Source: Chloroflexota bacterium
GTDB lineage: Bacteria; Chloroflexota; Dehalococcoidia; Dehalococcoidales; WRFJ01
Length of the DNA stretch: 9,273 nucleotides
Assembly: GCA_009778865.1 (NCBI GenBank)
Contig: WRFJ01000026.1
Location: 1-9,273 of the forward strand
Direction of reading: 5' to 3'
This document shows positions 1-6,428 of this stretch, in pieces (within the stretch, counting starts at the first letter, position 1; each line of letters opens with the position of its first letter). Both the position numbers and the translations under genes were made by a program. Under the pieces are notes generated by a model that had not been told where the DNA came from, did no database searches, and was given only the letters and a program-made list of their open reading frames with translations.

Positions 1-711
1 CGCAGGCGCTTTCCACAACTTAGCTCTGAAAAGCGACGGCACTGTTTGGGCGTGGGGCAGCAACGGCTTGGGTCTATTAGGCAATGGAACTACTGATAAT
101 AGTAGCACTCCTGTGCAAGTCAATGGTTTAACAAGTGTTATTGCCATTGCGCGGCCGGAACTCATCACAGTTTAGCTCTGAAAAGCGACGGCACCGTCTG
201 GACATGGGGCAGCAATCGGAATGGTCAGTTGGGCAATGGAACTAATGATAACAGCACCACCCCTGTGCAAGTAAACAGCTTGTCAAAAGTGATTGCCATT
301 GCAGCTGGAAGTAGTCATAGTTTAGCGCTGAAAAGTAACGGGGCTGTCTGGGCTTGGCCTGCTAACTATGCCGATCTAGATAATAGATCTCATTACGATC
401 CTGTACGAGTAAACGGCTTAACAAGCGGTTTAATAAAAGTGACTGCTATTAGCGCAGGAGGAAGTCATAATTTAGCTGTAAAAAACAACGGTACTGTTTG
501 GGCGTGGGGTGTTAACATTTTGGGCCAGTTAGGCGATGGGACTAATTATAATTACAGTGAAACTGCCGTACGAGTAATAGGTCTTCCAATAGATAACGAC
601 AACTCTTGGATATGGTGGGCTTTAGGCGGTATTGTCGCTACTATTCTTTTTGTACTTCTATTGTGGTTTTCTATCATCCTGCTTAAACGTAAGAATAAAC
701 AGTCTGCTTGA
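1..711 (+). CDS. RCC1-repeat protein with C-terminal membrane anchor; 5'-partial and frameshifted
   Basis: This is the 3' end of a gene that starts left of the window. Four copies of the RCC1/ATS1 beta-propeller signature are visible (an H-[NS]-L-A-[LV]-K core, then G-T-V-W-x-W-G and G-Q-L-G-[ND]-G-T). Their cores begin near 20, 172, 322 and 472. The last two intervals are exactly 150 nt (50 residues); the first is 152 nt. That difference marks a 2-nt insertion in the GCGC at about 149-152. Upstream of it the open frame starts at base 2 and would hit TAG at 173-175; downstream the frame is open from 151 to the TGA at 709-711. The third unit is degenerate (VWAWPANY). After the last repeat come about 26 hydrophobic residues and a KRKNK tail, which predicts a single membrane helix with the propeller outside the cell. 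The ligand is unknown. The frameshift may be real or a sequencing error. The open 160-residue part uses TTG 229, an unlikely true start. Confidence 0.8.
6..600 (+). repeat. Tandem 150-nt coding repeats (RCC1 propeller blades)
   Basis: Units of 50 codons repeat in tandem, with core motifs at about 20, 172, 322 and 472. The first two units are very similar at the DNA level: TTAGCTCTGAAAAGCGACGG occurs at 20-39 and again at 172-191. Similarity falls in units three and four. Near-identical neighbours suggest recent unit duplication, and such arrays are also prone to assembly and recombination errors. Confidence 0.75.
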
Positions 712-827
712 TTACTCAAATGAACCTATAAAAATATAACAGCATCAGCTTAAGTCTTCTGGTGTCTACCAAATCACAGATATTAGAATTATGACTGTTT
801 TAATTCATTCTTTCATACTAAAAATAA
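712..827. other. Short convergent intergenic spacer, no clear terminator
   Basis: This 116-nt AT-rich gap separates the RCC1 gene from the oppositely oriented pcrA gene. The best inverted repeat is GAATTA (786-791) with TAATTC (801-806), a 6-bp stem without GC-rich base or T-tract. I see no convincing intrinsic terminator, promoter or small gene. Confidence 0.5.
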
Positions 828-3098
828 TCAGGCCAAACCTGTCTTAGTAAGATTAGCAAAAGATGCCAGCAACTTCTTTTGACCGGCCTCACCCCAAAAC
901 TGCACTACCACCTCGGCATCACTGCCTTTTTCTTTATAGGAAAGCACTACACCTTCTTTAAAAATAGGGTGGTGTACTTTATCACCTTGTTTTAAAGGCT
1001 CTATCTCAATATATTTTTCTTCGTAATGCGCAGGTGCATCCCAAGGGGCAAAACGTTCTTTATTTAAAGTGGTTTTCATACCGCTATCGGCAGCATCTTT
1101 ACTTGAACTATAGTGACTCCATGGGCGATATTGCAACGGCGTTTTAATAACCATTCGCGGCTTTGAGTTACTTTTGTTATTTATATATTGTTCAGGAATA
1201 TCATTTAAGAAACGTGAAGGATCGTTAATAGCAAATCCGCTATAACCTACACGTCCTTCACATCGGGTAATATACAAATACTTTTTAGCCCGCGTAATGC
1301 CCACATAAAACAAGCGACGCTCCTCTTCTAATTCACCCTCATCGGCCACCGAACGTATGTGCGGTAAAATATTTTCTTCCACACCAGCAATAAATACCGC
1401 TAAAAATTCCAAACCTTTAGCTTGATGCAAAGTAATAAGCGTTACCGCCGAAGCCCCCTCTTCCAGACTATCAACATCAGAAATTAAAGCAATATTTTCC
1501 AGTACCAACGGCAACGTTTCACTAGCTAGGCCTATATGCAACTGAAGAGTAGAGCGTAGTTCCTGTACGTTTTCCCAGCGTTCCTGGCCATCTTCCATAG
1601 ATTGCAAATATTCCTTATATTTAATATCAATACAGATTAAATCAAAAAGACCTACTAAATCTAAAGCATCTATTTTTTGGCGCCAGCTTTCCAACATTTG
1701 ATAGAAAGATAATAAAGCTTTGACAGCACGCAAAGAAAGCCCCGTTACCTGCCTTTCGGCAGATTTAAGCAAGGCCAAGGCATCATAAAGTAAAATATTA
1801 TTATTTTCCGCCCACAAACTTATATCATTTAAACTCTTATCACCCAAACCGCGAGCCGGCGTATTTATCACTCTTAGTAGGCTGACACTGTCATAAGGAT
1901 TTTGCATTAAGCGCATATAGGCCACAATATCTTTAATCTCTTTGCGCTCATAAAAACGTGTGCCGGCGGCCAACCTATAAGGCATACCATAACGTATAAA
2001 AGCTTCTTCTATGGCTCTGGACTGAGCATTAGCCCTATACATCACCGCCACATCTTTAAAAGAAGCTTTGCCGCCGGTAACCAAAGATTCTATCTCTTTT
2101 ACTATATACTGCCCCTCTTCCTTTGGTTCAAGGCAGACATTGGCAACTATTTTTTCACCGCTGCCATTTTGCGTCCATAGTTTTATTTCTTTGCGATGTT
2201 TGTTTTGCGCAATTACTGCCGAAGCTGCACCCAAAATACTTCCCGTAGAACGATAGTTTTGCTCAAGACGCACCACTTTAGCTTGCAGATAGTCTTTTTC
2301 AAAATTAACGATGTTGCGGATATCAGCATTACGCCAAGAATAGATTGATTGGTCGGCATCACCCACTACGCATATATTGCCACTGCTACCGGCTAAAAGC
2401 TTGACTAGTTCATACTGCACCGGCGAAGTATCCTGAAATTCATCTACCATGACATATTGATAACGCGTTTGATACTTTTTTAAAACAGTTTCGCTATTTT
2501 GCAGCATATGCATGGTTTGCATAATAATGTCATCAAAATCCAGTGCTTTGGAAGATACAAGTTCAGACTGGTAACGCTTATATATATTAGCTACCTGTTT
2601 TTCAAAAAACGAAGCAGCCTTTTGTGTATAGATAGCCGGAGTAATAAGCTCACTTTTAGATTTGGATATCTCGGCGATAGTAGCATTAACAGCTATTGTT
2701 TCTTTAGAAATACCTACCTTTTCCATAACTTTTTTAATCAAAGCAGTTTGGTCGTCGCGGTCATAAATAGTAAAATCGCTGTCTAGATCTATAGTTTTAC
2801 CATCTATACGTAGCATTTTGGCACATACAGCATGAAAAGTGCCCACCGTCAGATTCTCGGCCATAGGCCCCACTAAAATATTCAAGCGTTCTTTCATTTC
2901 ATTGGCTGCTTTATTGGTAAATGTAACAGCCAATATGCGGCGCGGTGAAATACCAGCCACATTTAAAAGATAAGCAATGCGGTGAGTAATGACCCGTGTT
3001 TTACCAGAGCCGGGTCCGGCCAAAATAAGTAAAGCACCTTGTGTAGTTTCTACTGCCTCTTTTTGAGCAGGATTTAACAAAGAAATTATATCTGTCAT
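828..3098 (-). CDS. pcrA: ATP-dependent DNA helicase, UvrD/PcrA type (superfamily 1A)
   Basis: This 756-residue protein is a complete 3'-5' DNA helicase of the UvrD/PcrA/Rep group. Helicase motifs appear in order: Q-motif LNPAQ (8-12), Walker A AGPGSGKT (27-34), motif Ia AVTFTNKAA (57-65), Walker B DEFQD (219-223), motif III GDADQSIYSWR (246-256), motif IV NYRS (281-284), motif V TLHQAKGLEF (556-565) and motif VI EERRLFYVGITRAKK (592-606). The C-terminus (about 703-752, GDKVHHPIFKEGVV) is the Tudor-like fold that in PcrA/UvrD contacts RNA polymerase. Length is normal. The ATG sits seven codons before the Q-motif, as usual, though I see no Shine-Dalgarno. It lies 68 nt downstream of uvrC on the same strand and is probably co-transcribed. 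In repair such helicases displace the incised oligonucleotide and UvrC. The gene ends with TGA. PcrA and UvrD cannot be separated by sequence alone here, so the symbol is a convention. Confidence 0.96.
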   Translation of the reverse strand: MTDIISLLNPAQKEAVETTQGALLILAGPGSGKTRVITHRIAYLLNVAGISPRRILAVTFTNKAANEMKERLNILVGPMAENLTVGTFHAVCAKMLRIDGKTIDLDSDFTIYDRDDQTALIKKVMEKVGISKETIAVNATIAEISKSKSELITPAIYTQKAASFFEKQVANIYKRYQSELVSSKALDFDDIIMQTMHMLQNSETVLKKYQTRYQYVMVDEFQDTSPVQYELVKLLAGSSGNICVVGDADQSIYSWRNADIRNIVNFEKDYLQAKVVRLEQNYRSTGSILGAASAVIAQNKHRKEIKLWTQNGSGEKIVANVCLEPKEEGQYIVKEIESLVTGGKASFKDVAVMYRANAQSRAIEEAFIRYGMPYRLAAGTRFYERKEIKDIVAYMRLMQNPYDSVSLLRVINTPARGLGDKSLNDISLWAENNNILLYDALALLKSAERQVTGLSLRAVKALLSFYQMLESWRQKIDALDLVGLFDLICIDIKYKEYLQSMEDGQERWENVQELRSTLQLHIGLASETLPLVLENIALISDVDSLEEGASAVTLITLHQAKGLEFLAVFIAGVEENILPHIRSVADEGELEEERRLFYVGITRAKKYLYITRCEGRVGYSGFAINDPSRFLNDIPEQYINNKSNSKPRMVIKTPLQYRPWSHYSSSKDAADSGMKTTLNKERFAPWDAPAHYEEKYIEIEPLKQGDKVHHPIFKEGVVLSYKEKGSDAEVVVQFWGEAGQKKLLASFANLTKTGLA

Positions 3099-3166
3099 GG
3101 TTTGTTATTCTATCATTTTATGAATATCCGTGTCTTTTCTTAAGACAAAGGCCAAAAATGTGCTTT

Positions 3167-4984
3167 TTATAGAAATTCTTTTATCAGCCTTGCTACCCGC
3201 AAATTTATGCCGCTTACTTGGGTAAGTTCTTCAACATTGGCTTGGCGCACTTTATTGACACTACCGAAATACTTAATAAGAGCCCGCCGTCTGACGGGAC
3301 CAATTTCGGGTACGTTATCCAAGGCCGAGGCAGTAGACTTTTTAGCACGCAGATCACGATGATAACTAATAGCAAAACGATGAGCTTCATCGCGTATGTG
3401 CCGTAAAATAAGCAGCCCGACACTATCCTGCGGTAAACATATACTTCGTAAACGCCCCCTTATAAAAATCTCCTCTTGTTCTTTGGCAATGGAAGCTAAA
3501 AATATATCGTCGATACCAGCTTCGTTAAAGGCTTCTTGGGCTGATGATAACTGGCCTTTACCGCCATCTATTAATATAAGGTCCGGATAATCGGCAAAGT
3601 CTTCATCTCCTAAACGGGACAGGCGACGGGCAATCACTTCTTTTATTGAAGCAAAATCATCGGGAGTATCGCCTCGCCGAATACGGAAGCGACGATAATC
3701 GGAGATTTTAGGCTTACCGTCAATAAACACACTCATTGAAGCCACTGTCAATGTACCTTGAGTATTGGATATATCATAACACTCTACGCGTTTGGGCAAT
3801 TTATTCATTCCCAAAGTCTCTTGAATCTGCACTAAACCCTGGCTGGCACGGTCATCATGTGAAAGCATATGTTTAATATTATATCTTTCCACAGCATCTT
3901 TAGCATTTTTATAGGCGCTTGCCGCCAGTTCCATTTTAGGGCCGATTTTGGGTTTTTTTACAGCCACACTTGTACCGCGCTTACCTTTCAGCCATTCCTG
4001 TAAAAGCTCGTAATCAGTCGGCTGTTGATAAACAGTGATAAGAGCAGGCACATTGGAAGTTGCTGAATAGAAAAGTTTGATAAATTCTTCCAAAACCTTT
4101 TCTTCACTCTCTCCCTCTACTCCTTGTAAAATAAAAGCTTCTCTGCCCGTCAATGCTCCGGAACGTACAAAAAAAGCCTGCACGGCAGCAGTATCTTTTT
4201 CAATGTACGACGCCAAAACATCTTGGTCTTCTTTTGACTTGGCTGAGATCTTTTGCCCTTCGGCCACATCTTTTACTGCAGCTATCTGATCCCGTATAAA
4301 AGCTGCCTTTTCATACTGCATATTTTGTGAAGCCTGGTTCATTTTGATCTGCAAATCTTTGATGACAGCATTATGCTTGCCCTGCAAAAAGGCTATGGAC
4401 TTTTTGATGCTTTCCATATAATCTGCCTGGGAAACAACTCCCATGCAAGGCCCGCTGCAACGCTTAATATGATACTCTAAACACGGACGGTTATTTTTGT
4501 GTGGCTTCAAATCTTTGCGGCATGAACGAAATGGAAAAATATCTTTAATAAGATTTAAAGTTTGCCGCACCGAAAACGCTGAGGAAAAAGGACCAAAATA
4601 TAAACCGCCGTCTTCTATATGATTGCGCGTAGCCCAAAAACGCGGGTAAGGAGTTTTTATATCAACTTTAATATAAGGATAAGTATGTCCGTCTTTAAGA
4701 GCAATATTATAATGCGGATGATGCAGTTTAATGAGATTTAACTCTAAAATAAGAGCTTCCTGTCCGTTGTTTACTGTAAAATAATCTATATCGCACACTT
4801 CTTCCATAAGCAAAATGGTTTTGGCAGTAAGCCCCTTATGGCTGCCAAAATAAGAAGAAACACGATCACGTAACAATATAGCTTTGCCCACATATATTAC
4901 TTGCCCACCGGCGTTTTTCATAACATATACGCCCGGGCTTAAAGGAAAGCGTTTGACTGTTTCTTTTAGTGTTTGTTTATCCAT
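3167..4984 (-). CDS. uvrC: UvrABC excinuclease subunit C
   Basis: This 605-residue protein is the nuclease subunit of nucleotide excision repair and makes both incisions around a lesion. The N-terminal GIY-YIG nuclease, which makes the 3' cut, has LSPGVY (15-20) and VIYVGKA (29-35). Four cysteines at 155, 168, 176 and 180 match the iron-sulphur cluster positions known in UvrC, here spaced x12, x7, x3. A UVR domain lies around 206-240 and binds UvrB. The RNase H-like 5' nuclease carries D404 (YDISN), D473 (LIDGGKGQ) and H535 (RDEAHRFA), the expected catalytic triad. A double helix-hairpin-helix occupies about 553-605. All domains are intact. The ATG at 4984 lies right before the conserved FPLSPGVY segment, as in homologues, but its Shine-Dalgarno is weak. 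It is the first gene of a minus-strand pair with pcrA and is divergent from the Xer gene. It ends with TAA. Confidence 0.98.
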   Translation of the reverse strand: MDKQTLKETVKRFPLSPGVYVMKNAGGQVIYVGKAILLRDRVSSYFGSHKGLTAKTILLMEEVCDIDYFTVNNGQEALILELNLIKLHHPHYNIALKDGHTYPYIKVDIKTPYPRFWATRNHIEDGGLYFGPFSSAFSVRQTLNLIKDIFPFRSCRKDLKPHKNNRPCLEYHIKRCSGPCMGVVSQADYMESIKKSIAFLQGKHNAVIKDLQIKMNQASQNMQYEKAAFIRDQIAAVKDVAEGQKISAKSKEDQDVLASYIEKDTAAVQAFFVRSGALTGREAFILQGVEGESEEKVLEEFIKLFYSATSNVPALITVYQQPTDYELLQEWLKGKRGTSVAVKKPKIGPKMELAASAYKNAKDAVERYNIKHMLSHDDRASQGLVQIQETLGMNKLPKRVECYDISNTQGTLTVASMSVFIDGKPKISDYRRFRIRRGDTPDDFASIKEVIARRLSRLGDEDFADYPDLILIDGGKGQLSSAQEAFNEAGIDDIFLASIAKEQEEIFIRGRLRSICLPQDSVGLLILRHIRDEAHRFAISYHRDLRAKKSTASALDNVPEIGPVRRRALIKYFGSVNKVRQANVEELTQVSGINLRVARLIKEFL

Positions 4985-5052
4985 AAATCTCAGATAAGTA
5001 TCTTGTTTTTTATATTAAGTTTAACATAAAATTTGTTTAGTAAGAAAAAATC

Positions 5053-5069
5053 TGTTAAGATAGTATAAT
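5053..5069 (+). promoter_or_regulatory. Candidate promoter of the Xer gene (TATAAT)
   Basis: A perfect TATAAT (5064-5069) sits at the end of TGTTAAGATAGTATAAT, 22 nt before the TTG start. I see no good TTGACA at 16-18 nt upstream. Transcription would begin near 5076, giving a very short leader into GGAGG. The same 17-mer recurs with 15 of 17 matches at 6129-6145, which makes a promoter role more likely. Confidence 0.5.
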
Positions 5070-5078
5070 TTATATTGC

Positions 5079-5083
5079 GGAGG
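5079..5083 (+). promoter_or_regulatory. Shine-Dalgarno GGAGG fixing the TTG 5091 start
   Basis: GGAGG lies 7 nt before TTG at 5091, an ideal spacing. The later ATG at 5169 has no comparable site. This argues that translation begins at 5091 and therefore meets the TGA at 5139-5141. Confidence 0.75.
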
Positions 5084-5090
5084 CTCTAAA

Positions 5091-5999
5091 TTGAAAGATC
5101 TGATAGAAAAGTTTTTAGAACACCTGCGAGTGGAAAAGTGATTTTCTAATAATACCATAGAAGCTTATATGAATGATTTAGGCCAGCTGGCTAAGTTTGC
5201 CGCAGAAGAATCTGCTGCTGAAAATCGTCAGGCTTCATGGAAGAATTTTAGCCGCCAAGATATGTTGGCTTACCTGCTTTTTCTCAAAGAAAAATCCTAT
5301 TCCGATGCCACCAAAGTACGTAAAGTAGCCGCTGCTAAAAGTTTTTTTGCCTTTCTTATAAATGACGGCAAAATAAACGAAAATCCTACCAAAAACATCG
5401 AAAGTTTTAAAGCCGGAAAAGCTTTGCCCGGCACTTTGACCATATCAGAAATACGTGCTCTTTTAGAAATACCTAAAAATAATTTTTCACTGGAAGGCAA
5501 GCGCGATTGCGCTATGTTGGAATTGCTTTATGCCGGCGGTCTGCGTGTTTCTGAGCTTATTGACTTGAATCTCGGTGATATAGATTTTGAAGTGCTCACT
5601 GTACGTTTAAGCGGCAAAGGCGGCAAAGAACGTCAAGTACCTATACACACCAGATGCGCCAATAGTGTTAAAGACTATATACAAAATATACGCCCTAAGC
5701 TTTGTAAAGAACCAAACGAAAAAGCCTTATTCTTAAATGCTAGAGGCGGACGTTTAACACGTCAGGGTCTTTGGCAAAAACTAAAGGCTTATGCCAATGA
5801 GGCCGGCATTGCTACCGTTATAACTCCGCACACTTTGCGCCATTCTTTTGCTACTCATATGCTAGCCGGAGGTGCCGACCTAAGACATGTGCAAGAAATG
5901 CTGGGGCATGCTTCCATTACTACTACCCAAGTTTATACTCATCTCACTTCTGATTTTGTACGTCAGCAATATAATAATTCCCACCCCCGTGCTAAATAA
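5091..5999 (+). CDS. xerD: Xer-family tyrosine recombinase with in-frame TGA at codon 17
   Basis: Read from TTG 5091 the frame is 302 codons, the usual XerC/XerD length. Codons 1-16 (FLEHLRVEK at the end) and 18 onward (FSNNTIEAY) form the normal N-terminal SAM-like domain. Codon 17 is TGA where relatives usually have Gly (EKG[LF]S); GGA to TGA is a single change. The uninterrupted frame starts at ATG 5169 and gives 276 residues lacking the first helix. The catalytic set is complete: R152, K176, H247, R250, H273 and nucleophile Y282 in full-length numbering, near E. coli XerD R148 to Y279. The Arg-to-Tyr spacing (130) is closer to XerD than XerC, and TRQGLW is also XerD-like, but the paralogue assignment is tentative. 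Xer proteins resolve chromosome dimers at dif. The gene is divergent from uvrC, ends with TAA, and is followed by a long inverted repeat. It could be a pseudogene, a restart-translated form, a readthrough gene or a sequencing error. Confidence 0.85.
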
Positions 6000-6008
6000 G
6001 CTGCCGTT

Positions 6009-6062
6009 TAAACATAGTAAGCTTGCTTCTTGCAATACTCCCGAGCAATCTTACTATGTTTA
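6009..6062 (+). terminator. Long hairpin after xer, possible terminator
   Basis: TAAACATAGTAAG (6009-6021) and CTTACTATGTTTA (6050-6062) are perfect 13-bp inverted repeats. After one mismatch the stem resumes as TTGCT (6023-6027) with AGCAA (6044-6048). It begins 10 nt after the xer stop, as a terminator would, but the stem is AT-rich and the following bases (TTTAATA) are a poor T-tract. It could also be a protein-binding or mobile-element remnant. Confidence 0.45.
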
Positions 6063-6067
6063 TTTAA

Positions 6068-6086
6068 TACGATATTTTTTATCGTA
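6068..6086. repeat. Small inverted repeat TACGATA-TTTTT-TATCGTA
   Basis: A perfect 7-bp stem with a five-T loop lies 5 nt beyond the larger hairpin. It is AT-rich and no T-tract follows. It may assist termination of xer transcripts; no other role is evident. Confidence 0.4.
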
Positions 6087-6128
6087 ATAAAATATTTAAC
6101 TAAACATCTCCCTTTCACCGACGTAAAG

Positions 6129-6145
6129 TGTTAAAATAGTATATT
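6129..6145 (+). promoter_or_regulatory. Candidate promoter of the EF-G leader transcript
   Basis: TGTTAAAATAGTATATT ends in a TATATT -10 candidate (6140-6145) and matches the xer promoter candidate at 15 of 17 positions. No clear -35 is seen. A start near 6152 would give a leader of about 215 nt up to the intrinsic terminator at 6299-6368. Confidence 0.45.
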
Positions 6146-6206
6146 GTTTTTAAATACATCTAAGACTACGGCTTGCGCTATAATCCATAGTCTTAAAGAA
6201 AGCCTT

Positions 6207-6308
6207 ATGGAAATATGTAAAATGAACGACTATATAAGGGGCAAAGAAACTCACCCCGCTGTGTTTAACGGGCAAAGCCCGCAAATAAAGAGCGTTATGC
6301 CACGCTAA
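6207..6308 (+). CDS. Putative 33-residue leader peptide
   Basis: ATG 6207 opens a 33-codon frame that ends with TAA at 6306-6308. The peptide begins MEICKMNDYIRGK and ends IKSVMPR. It is polar and basic with no membrane segment, so it is more likely regulatory than a functional small protein. An internal ATG (6222) would give 28 residues. The upstream AAAGAAAG is only a weak Shine-Dalgarno. The last codons overlap the first arm of the terminator (GCCACGC at 6299-6305), so a ribosome finishing this ORF would cover that arm and could stop the terminator forming. I have an unverified impression of similarity to leader ORFs before tet(M)/tet(O)-type resistance genes. Confidence 0.55.
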   Translation: MEICKMNDYIRGKETHPAVFNGQSPQIKSVMPR

Positions 6309-6327
6309 AGTTTTAGGCAAAGAAACT
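6240..6327 (+). repeat. Duplicated 12-mer GGCAAAGAAACT in the leader
   Basis: GGCAAAGAAACT occurs at 6240-6251 and 6316-6327, 76 nt apart. The AAAGAAAC inside each copy (6243-6250 and 6319-6326) is complementary to the single GTTTCTTT at 6332-6339. The two copies can therefore compete for the same strand: the downstream copy completes the terminator hairpin, while the upstream copy would make an alternative pairing. Confidence 0.6.
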
Positions 6328-6368
6328 TGATGTTTCTTTTGTAGGAAACTTTGCGTGGCTTTTGTTTT
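6299..6368 (+). terminator. Intrinsic terminator upstream of the EF-G-like gene
   Basis: GCCACGC (6299-6305) pairs with GCGTGGC (6353-6359). After a one-base bulge (T6306), AAAGTTT (6307-6313) pairs with AAACTTT (6346-6352). Inside, AAAGAAAC (6319-6326) pairs with GTTTCTTT (6332-6339) around TTGAT. TTTTGTTTT follows at 6360-6368. A GC-rich base followed directly by a T-tract is a textbook Rho-independent terminator, here placed before the gene rather than after one, which implies attenuation or the end of a small RNA. Confidence 0.85.
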
Positions 6369-6388
6369 AGACCGCTAATAAATATCAA

Positions 6389-6428
6389 GCACCCGCCATA
6401 TTAATAGAAAACCGGGTGCAACAAGGAG
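6389..6428 (+). promoter_or_regulatory. Hairpin abutting the AAGGAG ribosome binding site
   Basis: GCACCCG (6389-6395) and CGGGTGC (6413-6419) form a perfect 7-bp stem with a 17-nt loop. Three bases later comes AAGGAG (6423-6428), 7 nt before the ATG. The Shine-Dalgarno itself is not in the stem, so the hairpin may instead space or protect the site, or bind a factor that affects initiation. Confidence 0.55.

Noticed and set aside
3131..3147. Hairpin TGTCTT-TTCTT-AAGACA between uvrC and pcrA.
   Set aside because: Only 6 bp, AT-rich and without a T-tract on the minus strand, so not a credible terminator or attenuator.
5020..5031. TTTAACATAA (reverse complement TTATGTTAAA), matching the XerD half of a bacterial dif site, next to the xer gene.
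   Set aside because: The 11-bp XerC arm on the other side of a 6-bp centre is not recognisable, and such an AT-rich 10-mer is expected by chance. It also overlaps the likely uvrC promoter region.
5139..5141. TGA read as glycine (as in Gracilibacteria/SR1), as tryptophan, or as selenocysteine.
   Set aside because: The long genes here have no other internal TGA, two genes appear to end with TGA, Trp is encoded by TGG, and no SECIS-like hairpin follows. Whole-genome recoding is not supported; local readthrough stays open.
6152..6370. The leader as a known riboswitch, T-box, 6S RNA or tmRNA.
   Set aside because: None of the conserved sequence signatures I know for TPP, GEMM-I, T-box (GGGTGGAACCGCG-like) or tmRNA is present, and the 5' and 3' ends do not pair into one long 6S-type rod.
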